A stretch of DNA of 37,473 bases from Prevotellaceae bacterium UBA2738 (GTDB lineage Bacteria; Bacteroidota; Bacteroidia; Bacteroidales; Bacteroidaceae), in contig DEJW01000033.1 in the NCBI GenBank assembly GCA_002353585.1, positions 1 to 37,473 of the forward strand, in the 5' to 3' direction. How positions within the stretch are numbered: position 1 is the stretch's first letter; every line of letters begins with the position of its first letter. A model generated the notes under the pieces. That model searched no databases and had not been told where the DNA came from. It saw only the letters and a program-made list of their open reading frames with translations. Of this stretch, positions 1-7,961 are shown one piece after another. Both the position numbers and the translations under genes were made by a program.

Positions 1-2
1 GG

Positions 3-125
3 CTTAGGTGCTTGCACATAAAGAACATATCACTTGAAGGACTGCGAGAGTCTGAAAGACTTATGACCTTGACAGGGGTTTTTAATGTTTTTGTTAAACA
101 AAAAAAGATAATGAAGAATTTCTAA
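3..125 (+). CDS. possible C-terminal fragment of an unknown protein (partial)
   Basis: One frame stays open from the left edge to a TAA at 123-125 and gives about 40 residues rich in K, L and F, ending KKIMKNF. It stops 18 bp before the smalltalk-like gene, where an HU-like DNA-binding protein gene is often found in Bacteroidales. I do not recognise the peptide as the end of an HU protein. It could be the tail of a real gene cut by the window edge or a chance open frame. Confidence 0.22.
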   Translation, partial: LRCLHIKNISLEGLRESERLMTLTGVFNVFVKQKKIMKNF

Positions 126-143
126 CTACTAAAATCAAAAGTT

Positions 144-245
144 ATGTCTGAACAAGCAAAGAAGAATTGGAGCGTTATCATCAACGCAATCCTTACAGCT
201 ATCTGTACTATCTTGACTACCTCCAGTTGCGTTAGTCACATGTAA
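144..245 (+). CDS. smalltalk-family mini-protein (33 aa)
   Basis: This 33-residue ORF starts MSEQAKKNWSVIINAIL and ends SCVSHM. It has a short lysine-rich N-terminus followed by one hydrophobic segment (about residues 11-25) and two cysteines. That size and layout match the small membrane-like proteins annotated as smalltalk protein in Bacteroides and Prevotella, usually downstream of HU-like DNA-binding protein genes. The leader is A-rich without a Shine-Dalgarno motif, as is common in Bacteroidota. The function is unknown; a single membrane helix is an inference from hydrophobicity. Confidence 0.6.
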   Translation: MSEQAKKNWSVIINAILTAICTILTTSSCVSHM

Positions 246-246
246 A

Positions 247-335
247 GCCTCCCCCAGCCCCTCCGAAAGGAGGGGAGATGGGGGACAAGGTGACTAAGGA
301 CAAGGTGACTAAGGACAAGTGACAAGGAACTAAGG
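247..335. repeat. GC-rich palindromic element followed by a 15-bp tandem repeat
   Basis: Directly after the smalltalk stop codon, CCCCTCC-GAAA-GGAGGGG (about 257-274) forms a strong hairpin flanked by C-rich and G-rich arms. It resembles the two palindromic elements inside the methyltransferase gene at 31038-31159. It is followed (about 283-335) by two near-exact copies of ACAAGGTGACTAAGG and a decayed third copy. The core of that unit recurs at 31738-31749. The hairpin may stop transcription from the left, but no clear T-run follows it. Confidence 0.6.
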
Positions 336-360
336 TCTTTCAACAAAAATAATGCACGAA

Positions 361-392
361 TTTGTGTATGTGCATTATTTTGAGTAATTTTG
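361..392 (+). promoter_or_regulatory. Bacteroidota-type promoter for the AEC permease
   Basis: TTTG (361-364) and TAATTTTG (385-392) are separated by 20 bp, matching the -33/-7 pattern of Bacteroidota sigma factor promoters. The ATG of the permease lies 24 bp downstream, so the leader is short. Confidence 0.55.
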
Positions 393-416
393 CAGGCGAA
401 AAAAAGATTTAGGATA

Positions 417-1514
417 ATGGAGAATATAACGGTGATGACGGCACTGGTGATAATAGTGGTCATCGGATTTATAGCTGGAAAGATAGGGTATATGAATGAG
501 GAGTTTGACAAGAAACTGTCGGCTCTGATAGTGAATATCACGTGTCCTGCGCTGATTCTGTCGTCTACGATGGGCGAGACCCTACCCGACCGCGAGATGA
601 TACTGCCGCTGCTGGGCATCAGTTTCCTGACCTACATACTGCTGACGGGAGTGAGCTTCACCCTACCCCGACTGCTGACGCGAAGGAAGGAGGATGAGGG
701 CATAGTGGGCTTCGCCCTGATGTTTGGCAACGTGGGCTTCATAGGCTACCCCATAGTGGCGAGCATCTTCGGACAGACAGCGATATTCTATGCTGCGATA
801 CTGAATGTGGCGAACACGTTTTTTGTGTTTACTATTGGCAACCTATTGGTGGCGAACGGGAACGATACGCTGCGCTACGATACGGCGCAAGCGCCTACGA
901 TACGTGAGCAAGCTCACTACGATAACGAAAACGAAGACGGGAACGAGAACGGGAACTATAATAAAGAAGACAACAAGGACAACAACGTACAACATAAGAC
1001 ACCAGAACTAAATCAGGACAACAATGAAAAGGAAGACTTGAAGCTTCGCCTGAAAAGGAAGTTCGAGAAGAAGGTGCTATACAGCACGCCGATGCTGTCG
1101 GCTTATCTGTCTATGGTGATAGTGGCTCTGGGCATTGACAATATTCCTGAGGCGATAAGCAAGCCGCTGACGATGATTGGCAACATCACGGTGCCTGGGG
1201 CGCTGATGATTATAGGTTCGACGATGGCGCAGCTGTCGGGCAGGGCTATGCTGGGCAACGTGACGGTGTATGCTACCTCGCTGTTCAGGCTGGTGCTGAT
1301 TCCTCTGGCGTTCTACTGGCTGTTTACATGGATGGGCTACGACCCTTACGTGGTGAATATCAACACGGTGATTATAGCGATGCCTGTGGCTACCTACGGC
1401 ACCATTCTATGCCTGATAAACAACAGAGACACCACACTGATGACTGAGCTGACGTTTACGACTACCATCATCTCGATGGTCACGATACCGCTGTTAGCTT
1501 CAGCATTTAGCTGA
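417..1514 (+). CDS. AEC family transporter (auxin efflux carrier-like permease)
   Basis: This 365-residue membrane protein belongs to the AEC/Mem_trans family, secondary carriers for organic anions. Hydrophobic helices fill the N-terminal ~145 residues and the C-terminal ~135 residues, the usual two five-helix halves. The central cytoplasmic loop (about residues 145-215) is unusually long and polar (repeated N, E, D and K) and is encoded by hexamer repeats and small palindromes at about 851-985. I chose ATG 417 because it is the first ATG after the promoter and gives a normal N-terminus (MENITVMTALV). The stop codon lies inside a 9-bp-stem hairpin (1496-1518), so a repeat may have set the C-terminus. 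The substrate cannot be told from sequence. Confidence 0.85.
   Translation: MENITVMTALVIIVVIGFIAGKIGYMNEEFDKKLSALIVNITCPALILSSTMGETLPDREMILPLLGISFLTYILLTGVSFTLPRLLTRRKEDEGIVGFALMFGNVGFIGYPIVASIFGQTAIFYAAILNVANTFFVFTIGNLLVANGNDTLRYDTAQAPTIREQAHYDNENEDGNENGNYNKEDNKDNNVQHKTPELNQDNNEKEDLKLRLKRKFEKKVLYSTPMLSAYLSMVIVALGIDNIPEAISKPLTMIGNITVPGALMIIGSTMAQLSGRAMLGNVTVYATSLFRLVLIPLAFYWLFTWMGYDPYVVNINTVIIAMPVATYGTILCLINNRDTTLMTELTFTTTIISMVTIPLLASAFS
851..956. repeat. hexamer array with small palindromes inside the permease gene
   Basis: Units of the GGAACG/ATAACG type alternate with short perfect palindromes: GGCGC-AA-GCGCC, then GTGAGC-AA-GCTCAC, each preceded and followed by the spacer TACGAT. The array stays in frame and encodes an Asn/Glu/Asp-rich loop. 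Hexamers of the same kind occur at 1522-1565, 1611-1637, 17141-17154, 31752-31776 and 32579-32642. Confidence 0.6.
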
Positions 1515-1565
1515 AGCTTCGCTACGGGAACGTTAACGGGAACGGGAACAAGAATGGGAATGGGT
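1496..1565. repeat. hairpin plus hexamer array at the permease 3' end
   Basis: AGCTTCAGC (1496-1504) pairs perfectly with GCTGAAGCT (1510-1518) and encloses the permease stop codon. GGAACG-type hexamers follow to about 1565. This is the same palindrome-then-hexamers arrangement seen at 31752-31792. Confidence 0.55.
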
Positions 1566-1570
1566 GGTAT

Positions 1571-1609
1571 AAAAAAAGCATCTCGGCTGGTTTGGCTGAG
1601 ATGCTTTTT
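1571..1609. terminator. bidirectional intrinsic terminator
   Basis: AAAAAGCATCTC (1573-1584) pairs with GAGATGCTTTTT (1598-1609), giving a 12-bp stem with A and T tracts on both sides. It therefore works on both strands and separates the convergent permease and ThrRS genes. Confidence 0.85.
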
Positions 1610-1610
1610 A

Positions 1611-1637
1611 GTTAGCGTTAACGTTAACGTTAGCGTT
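1611..1637. repeat. hexamer array next to the terminator
   Basis: Four to five copies of the hexamer CGTTAA/CGTTAG lie between the terminator hairpin and the ThrRS stop codon. They belong to the same sequence family as the NAACGN hexamers found in the permease and GTPase genes. Confidence 0.5.
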
Positions 1638-1641
1638 ATTT

Positions 1642-3612
1642 TTAGTCCCTTGGACGTATGTTCATGTGCTGAAGCTGGTCGGCTACCTCGGCATTGATGC
1701 GTGAGCCGAACTCCTGCATGGTCATGACAGCCTGCTCGCCACCACCCTGCTGACGCATTGCCACGGTGCCGTCTGCCTGTTCCTTCTCGCCCACGATGAC
1801 CATGTAAGGGATGCGCTTGATCTCGTTGTCGCGAACCTTACGGCCAATCTTCTCGTTACGGCTATCGACAGTAGCACGAACGCCTACGGTAGAGAGGTAG
1901 TCCTGTACCTGCTCGGCATAGTCATTGTACTTCTCAGAGATAGGCAGGATGGCAACCTGCTCAGGGGTGAGCCAGAGTGGGAAATGACCTGCGGTATGCT
2001 CGATGAGCACAGCGGTGAAGCGCTCCATAGAACCGAATGGTGCACGGTGAATCATGACAGGACGCTTCTTGGTGTTGTCTTCAGCGGTGTATTCGAGTTC
2101 GAAACGGTTAGGCAACTGGTAGTCAACCTGGATGGTGCCAAGCTGCCAACGGCGTCCGATGGCATCCTTTACCATACAGTCGAGTTTAGGACCATAGAAG
2201 GCTGCCTCACCTGTCTCGGTACGGGCATTGAGTCCGCGCTCGGCACAGGCATCGATGATAGCCTGCTCGGCTGACTGCCACTGCTCGTCGGTGCCGATAT
2301 ACTTCTCCTTATCGTTAGGGTCGCGGAGAGATATCTGGAATTCTACCTGATCGTCCTTGAAGCCAAAGATGGCAAACACTGCCTGGATGATGTCGAGCAC
2401 GCGGAGGAACTCAGACTTCACCTGGTCCTGACGACAGAAGATGTGGGCATCGTCCTGAGTGAAGGAGCGCACACGGGTGAGTCCGTGGAGCTCGCCTGAC
2501 TGCTCATAGCGATAAACGGTGCCGAACTCAGCACAGCGGAATGGGAGCTCACGATAAGAACGTGGCTTAGAAGCGAAGATTTCGCAGTGGTGAGGGCAGT
2601 TCATAGGTTTGAGCATATATTCCTCATCCTCCTCAGGGGTGTGGATAGGCTGGAAAGAGTCCTTGCCGTAGTGAGCCCAGTGGCCTGAGGTGACGTAGAG
2701 GTTCTTAGAACCAATATGCGGAGTGATTACCTCCTGATAGCCGAAACGCTTCTGGATGGTGCGGAGCATCTCCTGAAGACGCAGACGGAGGTCGGTGCCC
2801 TTTGGCAACCATATAGGCAAGCCCTTGCCCACACGCTCAGAGAACATGAAGAGTTCCATCTCCTTGCCTATCTTGCGGTGGTCGCGCTTCTTAGCCTCTT
2901 CGAGCATTACGAGGTACTCGTCGAGCATCTTCTTCTTAGGGAAGGTGATGCCGTAGAGTCGCTGCAGCTGAGCCTTGCTGGCATCGCCACGCCAGAAAGC
3001 ACCTGCTATAGAGGTGAGCTTGATGGCCTTGATGATGCCTGTGGAAACGAGGTGCGGACCACGGCAGAGGTCGGTGAAGTTGCCCTGGGTGTAGGTGGTG
3101 ATGGTACCATCCTCAAGGTCTTGGTCGATGTGTTCCACCTTATACTCCTGACCCTGAGCCTTGAACTGTGCTATAGCATCAGCCTTGGCAACCTCCTTAC
3201 GAACCACAGCCTCGTCCTTGCGAGCCAGTTCGAGCATCTTATCCTCTATCTGCTTGAAGTCGCCCTCCTTAATCATCTCGCCGTTAGGCAGCTGAACGTC
3301 ATAGAAGAAACCATTCTCGGTAGCAGGTCCGAAACCGAACTGTATGCCAGGATAGAGCTCCTGCAGAGCCTCAGCAAGGAGGTGGGCTGAGGTATGCCAG
3401 AAGGCGTGCTTGCCTTCTTCATCCTCAAAACGATAGAGGGCGATGGTAGCGTCCTCAGTGATAGGACGGTTGAGCTCTGTTGTCTCACCGTTTACGCCAC
3501 ATGCTACGCAGTTGCGTGCTAATGCTGGAGAAATGCTCTCAGCTATTTGAAGTCCGGTTACTCCGCTTTCGTACTCGCGAACCGAACCGTCGGGGAAGGT
3601 TATTTTGATCAT
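1642..3612 (-). CDS. thrS: threonine--tRNA ligase
   Basis: Class II ThrRS of 656 residues, charging tRNA-Thr. The domain order is complete: N-terminal TGS domain (MIKITFPDGSVREYESG), N2 editing domain with the HTSAHLL zinc motif, catalytic core with zinc ligand motif MNCPHHCEIF and motif 2 (RCAEFGTVYRYE), motif 3 (GSMERF) and a C-terminal anticodon-binding domain. I chose the ATG at 3612 because the family begins with the TGS strand MIKITFPDG. An upstream ATG at 3648 would add 12 residues encoded wholly by an intergenic nonamer array. It lies downstream of a 30-aa gene and ends at the two-way terminator. Confidence 0.95.
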   Translation of the reverse strand: MIKITFPDGSVREYESGVTGLQIAESISPALARNCVACGVNGETTELNRPITEDATIALYRFEDEEGKHAFWHTSAHLLAEALQELYPGIQFGFGPATENGFFYDVQLPNGEMIKEGDFKQIEDKMLELARKDEAVVRKEVAKADAIAQFKAQGQEYKVEHIDQDLEDGTITTYTQGNFTDLCRGPHLVSTGIIKAIKLTSIAGAFWRGDASKAQLQRLYGITFPKKKMLDEYLVMLEEAKKRDHRKIGKEMELFMFSERVGKGLPIWLPKGTDLRLRLQEMLRTIQKRFGYQEVITPHIGSKNLYVTSGHWAHYGKDSFQPIHTPEEDEEYMLKPMNCPHHCEIFASKPRSYRELPFRCAEFGTVYRYEQSGELHGLTRVRSFTQDDAHIFCRQDQVKSEFLRVLDIIQAVFAIFGFKDDQVEFQISLRDPNDKEKYIGTDEQWQSAEQAIIDACAERGLNARTETGEAAFYGPKLDCMVKDAIGRRWQLGTIQVDYQLPNRFELEYTAEDNTKKRPVMIHRAPFGSMERFTAVLIEHTAGHFPLWLTPEQVAILPISEKYNDYAEQVQDYLSTVGVRATVDSRNEKIGRKVRDNEIKRIPYMVIVGEKEQADGTVAMRQQGGGEQAVMTMQEFGSRINAEVADQLQHMNIRPRD

Positions 3613-3615
3613 TTG

Positions 3616-3659
3616 GTTAATTGATAATTGATAATTGACAATTGACAATTGAATATTGA
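3616..3659. repeat. AT-rich nonamer array upstream of thrS
   Basis: About five copies of a 9-bp unit (AATTGATAAT/AATTGACAAT type) fill the ThrRS leader and continue in frame with the gene. The same unit occurs at 7904-7940, 19094-19127, 24482-24515, 30419-30442, 30477-30493 and 30661-30717. Confidence 0.75.
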
Positions 3660-3682
3660 AGATTATTTTTACTTATTCCTTT

Positions 3683-3775
3683 TTACTTTCTGCGCTTGCG
3701 CTGAGATTTCTTCTCCCACTCAGCCTTGCGCTTGAGGTATTCCTCGTAGTGGTTTTCGAGATAGTTGTCTGCCAT
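3683..3775 (-). CDS. conserved 30-aa small protein
   Basis: This 30-residue ORF starts MADNYLENHYEEYLKRKAEW and ends in a highly basic tail (KKSQRKRRK). It lies 8 bp after the DUF4270 gene in the same direction. Short proteins with the MxDNYLExxxEEY pattern are known in Bacteroidales and are sometimes mislabelled dehydrogenase. No enzyme domain can fit in 30 residues. The basic C-terminus suggests nucleic-acid or ribosome contact, which is inference only. Confidence 0.6.
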   Translation of the reverse strand: MADNYLENHYEEYLKRKAEWEKKSQRKRRK

Positions 3776-3783
3776 GAGTGGGG

Positions 3784-5379
3784 TTAGCGAGTCTTATATC
3801 GTGAATAGATGATGCTTGCCTTGATGCCATTTATCTCTTCCTCATCGTCGTCGTCGCTCTTCTTTACGCCTCGCCTCATGCGTGTGCTGGAGTAATCCAT
3901 AGAATGGCTGACCTTAGTGAGCTGGGTGGTAGAGGAAAGGGTGGAATAACTGGTCTCGACTGGCACTATGAGCACCTTGTTCCAGTTGGCAGTCTCGGGG
4001 TCGCTGCAATACTCATCGTATGACTTGCCTGATGCCTTCCACTCCTTGAACATCTTGACTATTATAGGAGAGATGTTAGAGAAGGTATAGCCATTGGTGC
4101 TGGCAGAGAACGTGGTAAGGAATGACGACTTAGCGTTAGCCACCTTCTTTTCGCCGAAGAAGTCGTATATAGAGTCGGAACGCAAGAGAAGGAGCGTTCC
4201 AGGTACTTCAAAGTTATATTCACTCTCAGTCTTGTCATTACGAGAAGGCAGGAACACGCGAACGGTGCTCACTGAGTCGTTCTCGTGATTCTCCATTATC
4301 TCCTTAATATTAAAGGTGAGCTGGGTATATATGCCGTTAGGACTGCGCAGGAAGGTGTAGTCGGACTCGTTAGCCTGCTTGACCAATTCCTCATTCTTAG
4401 TATCAGAAAGGAGCGAATGCTGTATGCTCTCCTCAGTACCGCTGAGCACAGCCGAGACACCATACTCAGACTCAGTGGCTGACGACCACATGCGGTAATA
4501 GACGATGAGCGAAGAGGCTGTAATCTTAGCCATAGCACCCTCGCCTGCTATATGCTTGAGATAGAGACCAGGGAGCACCTTGTTGAGGAAGGCAACCTGA
4601 CTGTTGTAGCCATCGTGGTATTCAGCATCATCATCCAGATACTGCTTCATGAGATAGGTGCCGATGTTAGAATATTCCTCGCCATCGCGACCCTTATACG
4701 TCTTGTTGAGAGGAATAGAGATATAGTGCTTGCCCGTATTCTTTCTGCCCTCAGCCACCATATTCTTTATGGCATAGGTGCGAATAACGTTGATGGCACC
4801 CTCTTCAGTGCGCACATAGCCCTCCTTCTCGGGATCGAAGGTTATAGCGTATTCGTCTGACTCGACATAGGGTTTGGCTAGTTCCTTGACATTGAGCGAC
4901 ATCTGAGCTGTAGAGTCACCCTCAAACTCGTTAACATAGAAGGTGAGCACACAAGAGTCTGCCTTGAGATACTTCATCTTCTCCTCCAGAACCTCTTCAG
5001 GCAAATCCTTGCCGTTAGGTAATCTCTCACCCTTGTCGTTATAAACCACGATGGAGTCAAGGCCAGGGAACAAGCGCACAGAACTGTAAGACTTCAGGTA
5101 GGCATTGTTCATAGGTATCACCTGCGTCATAAAGTCGGCTGTGACATAGGATTTAGTCTCCCTGTCAAACATTCTGCCAAGATAGGTAAAACTGGAACGC
5201 GCCGAAATATCGTCGTAGTCAATTCCGTTGACGGTTTCGGTGGTAACATACGACTCTCGAGTGAAGAATTCCAGATTGTCAGAAATATCAGTCACCGAGC
5301 CGCCGAGTCCATCGGTGGTATCATCACAGGAAATGAGCAATGATGCTATTACAAATGTGAAGAATAAGAGTCTTTTCAT
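3784..5379 (-). CDS. DUF4270 domain-containing lipoprotein
   Basis: A 531-residue protein starting MKRLLFFTFVIASLLISCDD, a lipoprotein signal peptide with the lipobox cysteine at about residue 18. The mature part is mostly beta-type sequence as in the DUF4270 family of Bacteroidota surface or periplasmic lipoproteins, whose function is not known. The C-terminus holds an acidic run (KKSDDDDEEE). I took the start at 5379 because upstream in-frame codons overlap the preceding gene and would bury the signal peptide. It follows the glycogen synthase gene by 22 bp, so the two are probably co-transcribed. Confidence 0.8.
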   Translation of the reverse strand: MKRLLFFTFVIASLLISCDDTTDGLGGSVTDISDNLEFFTRESYVTTETVNGIDYDDISARSSFTYLGRMFDRETKSYVTADFMTQVIPMNNAYLKSYSSVRLFPGLDSIVVYNDKGERLPNGKDLPEEVLEEKMKYLKADSCVLTFYVNEFEGDSTAQMSLNVKELAKPYVESDEYAITFDPEKEGYVRTEEGAINVIRTYAIKNMVAEGRKNTGKHYISIPLNKTYKGRDGEEYSNIGTYLMKQYLDDDAEYHDGYNSQVAFLNKVLPGLYLKHIAGEGAMAKITASSLIVYYRMWSSATESEYGVSAVLSGTEESIQHSLLSDTKNEELVKQANESDYTFLRSPNGIYTQLTFNIKEIMENHENDSVSTVRVFLPSRNDKTESEYNFEVPGTLLLLRSDSIYDFFGEKKVANAKSSFLTTFSASTNGYTFSNISPIIVKMFKEWKASGKSYDEYCSDPETANWNKVLIVPVETSYSTLSSTTQLTKVSHSMDYSSTRMRRGVKKSDDDDEEEINGIKASIIYSRYKTR

Positions 5380-5401
5380 ATAACTGGAGAGAAATGAAAA
5401 A

Positions 5402-6196
5402 CTATAGTGTATCGAAGAACTTGGTGTATGCAGCAACATAGTCGTCGCCAGGGCATTCCAACACCTTCTTGCCTGACTGGCGTGCATACTCCATCACTGT
5501 CTCGTTGCTGTCAGGCACAGCAGCTATCACGCCATCAGAATTGTCGATAGCCATCTTAGCAAGGTCCATACCGCTGAGGGTGTCGCCAAAAGAGCCGAGG
5601 AACTCCTCTGAAACGCTTTTGAAATAAAGGGTATTCTTTGCTGTATCTATGATAGTCTGTTCAGGTGCCTCACCATATACAGCAGTAACAATCTTAGCAT
5701 TGGCTATGGCTGGTTCGTCCTTGTAAGCCTCCTTAACATAAAGAGGCAAGAGAGCTGCCATCCAACCGTTGCACACCACCACGTCAGGAGTCCAACGCTG
5801 CTTCTTGATAGTCTCAATCACGCCACGAGCAAAGAACACAGCACGCTCGCCATTGTCAGCAAAGGGTTTGCCATCAGCATCTGTAGTCTTAGCCTTGCGA
5901 GAGAAGAACTCCTCATTATCTATGAAGTAAGCCTGAAGCTTGGTCTGAGGAATGCTTGCAACCTTGATGATTACTGGATGGTCTATCTCGTTGATGTTGA
6001 TATTAAGACCAGAGAGGCGAATAACCTCGTGCAACTGTCCGCGACGCTCGTTGATAACTCCATAGAGAGGCATAATGATGCGCAGTTCGTTGCCTGCTTC
6101 CTGCAGTTTGTTAGGGATCATCATTCCAAGATTCGCGAGTACGTTTTCTTCTACGTAAGGAGTGGTGTCTTGATTGACAAAGAGTATTTTCTTCAT
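5402..6196 (-). CDS. glycogen/starch synthase, GT5 N-terminal-domain-only type
   Basis: A 264-residue protein starting MKKILFVNQDTTPYVEENVLANLG and continuing with LRIIMPLYG, DVVVCNGWMAALLPLYVK and a PD-NE segment. It aligns by eye with the N-terminal Rossmann domain of GT5 glycogen synthases, including the start-of-domain strand and the HxWxx-like region (here CNGWMAAL). It is about half the length of classical GlgA and lacks a C-terminal GT-B domain with the usual nucleotide-binding motifs. Short versions are common in Bacteroidota, where they are annotated as glycogen synthase. Whether it is catalytic alone is not clear. A promoter is visible upstream. Confidence 0.75.
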   Translation of the reverse strand: MKKILFVNQDTTPYVEENVLANLGMMIPNKLQEAGNELRIIMPLYGVINERRGQLHEVIRLSGLNININEIDHPVIIKVASIPQTKLQAYFIDNEEFFSRKAKTTDADGKPFADNGERAVFFARGVIETIKKQRWTPDVVVCNGWMAALLPLYVKEAYKDEPAIANAKIVTAVYGEAPEQTIIDTAKNTLYFKSVSEEFLGSFGDTLSGMDLAKMAIDNSDGVIAAVPDSNETVMEYARQSGKKVLECPGDDYVAAYTKFFDTL

Positions 6197-6252
6197 TTTG
6201 CTTTATGTGGAGTGTGCATGCCCCGTTGCTGGGAGGGCATAGTTTAACTATG

Positions 6253-6286
6253 CAAAGTTACAAAAAAATCCGCAAACTACAGACAA
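6253..6286 (-). promoter_or_regulatory. promoter for glycogen synthase-DUF4270 operon
   Basis: On the minus strand TAACTTTG occupies 6260-6253, a clean -7 element. A TTG lies at 6286-6284, with a longer spacer (23 bp) than at the other sites. The upstream half overlaps the terminator hairpin of the preceding gene. Confidence 0.5.
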
Positions 6287-6307
6287 TAGCGCTGATAGTT
6301 TACGGAT
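6262..6307 (-). terminator. intrinsic terminator after the carboxyltransferase gene
   Basis: On the minus strand ATCCGTAAACTA (6307-6296) pairs with TAGTTTGCGGAT (6279-6268) over 11 of 12 positions and is followed directly by seven T. It ends the transporter-decarboxylase operon 30 bp after the last stop codon. Confidence 0.85.
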
Positions 6308-6336
6308 TGTTAACTATTTTTGGGGTAATTCTTACC

Positions 6337-7902
6337 TTACATAGGTATGCAACCATGCTTCTTAGCTGGCAGAGACTGACGTTTGTTAGCCAACTGAGCC
6401 AGAGCGCGGATGATGCGGAAACGGGTGTTGCGTGGCTCTATGACATCATCGATATAGCCATACTTAGCAGCCTGGTAAGGGTTAGCGAAGAGTTCAGAGT
6501 ACTCAGCCTCTTTCTCAGCGAGGAACGCCTTAACGTCGCCTCCCTCTTCCTTTACCTGCTTAGCGCCCTTAGCCTGAAGAACGGCAACGGCACCTGCTGC
6601 ACCCATAACAGCTATTTCAGCAGAAGGCCAAGCGTAGTTGAGGTCGGCACGGAGCTGCTTACAACCCATTACGATGTGTGAACCACCGTATGACTTACGC
6701 AGGGTAACAGTTACCTTAGGCACAGTAGCCTCACCATAAGCATAGAGCAGCTTGGCACCATGCAGGATTACGGCATTGTACTCCTGACCAGTGCCTGGCA
6801 GGAAACCTGGCACATCAACAAGGCTGACGATAGGAATATTGAAGGCATCGCAGAAACGCACGAAGCGGGCACCCTTACGTGAGGCATTAACATCGAGCAC
6901 GCCAGCATAGGCTGATGGCTGGTTGGCAACGATACCAACACTCTGACCATTGAAACGAGCGAAGCCCACGATGATGTTCTTGGCAAACTTAGGCTGAACC
7001 TCGAAGAACTCGCCATCGTCCACAACGGCAAGGATGACCTTATACATATCGTAAGCCTGGTTAGGGTCTTCAGGTATAATCTCGTTGAGGGAATCGTCAA
7101 GACGGTCAATAGGGTCAGTACACTCCTTGCGTGGAGCCTCCTCCATATTATTGGAAGGGATGTAGGAGATGAGGGTCTTAATCATCTGTATGCCCTCTTC
7201 TTCAGTCTTAGCAGTGAAGTGGGTAACACCCGACTTAGAGCCATGAACGCTGGCTCCGCCCAGATGTTCTGCATCAACATCCTCGCCCGTTACGGTCTTG
7301 ACCACAGCAGGACCAGTGAGGAACATGTATGAGGTGCCTTCCATCATAAGGGTGAAATCGGTGAGGGCTGGCGAATATACCGCACCACCAGCACAAGGAC
7401 CGTAAATCATAGATATCTGTGGTATGACACCAGAGGCAAGGATGTTGCGCTCGAATATCTCACCATAACCAGCAAGGGCGTCGATGCCCTCCTGAATACG
7501 TGCACCACCTGAGTCGTTGATGCCGATACATGGAGCACCCATCTGCATAGCCATATCCATCACCTTACAGATTTTCTCGGACATGGTCTTAGAGAGTGAA
7601 CCACCATTGACGGTGAAGTCCTGAGCGAAGACATATACCAGACGACCGTCGATAGTACCAGAACCTACTACCACACCATCGCCAAGGTACTGTTTCTTCT
7701 CCATACCGAAATTGGTGCAACGGTGGAGCTTAAACATATCAAACTCCTCGAAAGAGCCTTCGTCGAGCAACATATTGATGCGCTCACGAGCTGTATATTT
7801 ACCGCGGTCGTGCTGCTTCTCGATGGCTTTCTCACCACCACCCAGACGAGCCTGCTCGCGCTTTTCTATCAGTTTCTTGATTTTTTCTGACTGAATTGAC
7901 AT
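6337..7902 (-). CDS. mmdA: methylmalonyl-CoA decarboxylase alpha subunit (carboxyltransferase)
   Basis: A 521-residue acyl-CoA carboxylase carboxyltransferase. It has the two crotonase-like halves of the family, with oxyanion-hole glycines in INDSGGARIQEG and YGPCAGGAVYSPA in the first half, and VDVPGFLPGTGQE and GGSHIVMGCK in the second. In the Na+-pumping decarboxylase this subunit moves CO2 from (S)-methylmalonyl-CoA to the biotin carrier and releases propionyl-CoA. A propionyl-CoA carboxylase role uses the same fold. The beta and gamma-type membrane subunits next door argue for the decarboxylase. It is the last gene of the operon. Confidence 0.9.
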   Translation of the reverse strand: MSIQSEKIKKLIEKREQARLGGGEKAIEKQHDRGKYTARERINMLLDEGSFEEFDMFKLHRCTNFGMEKKQYLGDGVVVGSGTIDGRLVYVFAQDFTVNGGSLSKTMSEKICKVMDMAMQMGAPCIGINDSGGARIQEGIDALAGYGEIFERNILASGVIPQISMIYGPCAGGAVYSPALTDFTLMMEGTSYMFLTGPAVVKTVTGEDVDAEHLGGASVHGSKSGVTHFTAKTEEEGIQMIKTLISYIPSNNMEEAPRKECTDPIDRLDDSLNEIIPEDPNQAYDMYKVILAVVDDGEFFEVQPKFAKNIIVGFARFNGQSVGIVANQPSAYAGVLDVNASRKGARFVRFCDAFNIPIVSLVDVPGFLPGTGQEYNAVILHGAKLLYAYGEATVPKVTVTLRKSYGGSHIVMGCKQLRADLNYAWPSAEIAVMGAAGAVAVLQAKGAKQVKEEGGDVKAFLAEKEAEYSELFANPYQAAKYGYIDDVIEPRNTRFRIIRALAQLANKRQSLPAKKHGCIPM

Positions 7903-7903
7903 T

Positions 7904-7940
7904 TCTAATTGATAATTGAAAATTGATAATTGAAAATTAT
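7904..7940. repeat. nonamer array between mmdA and mce
   Basis: Four copies of an AATTGATAAT/AATTGAAAAT unit fill most of the 59-bp gap between the epimerase and carboxyltransferase genes, inside the operon. Confidence 0.7.
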
Positions 7941-7961
7941 ATCAAGCTACGCTCGAACTTT

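Noticed and set aside
2716..3390. 224-codon plus-strand frame opposite thrS
   Set aside because: Antisense shadow of a clearly recognised synthetase; leucine-rich composition typical of reversed codons.
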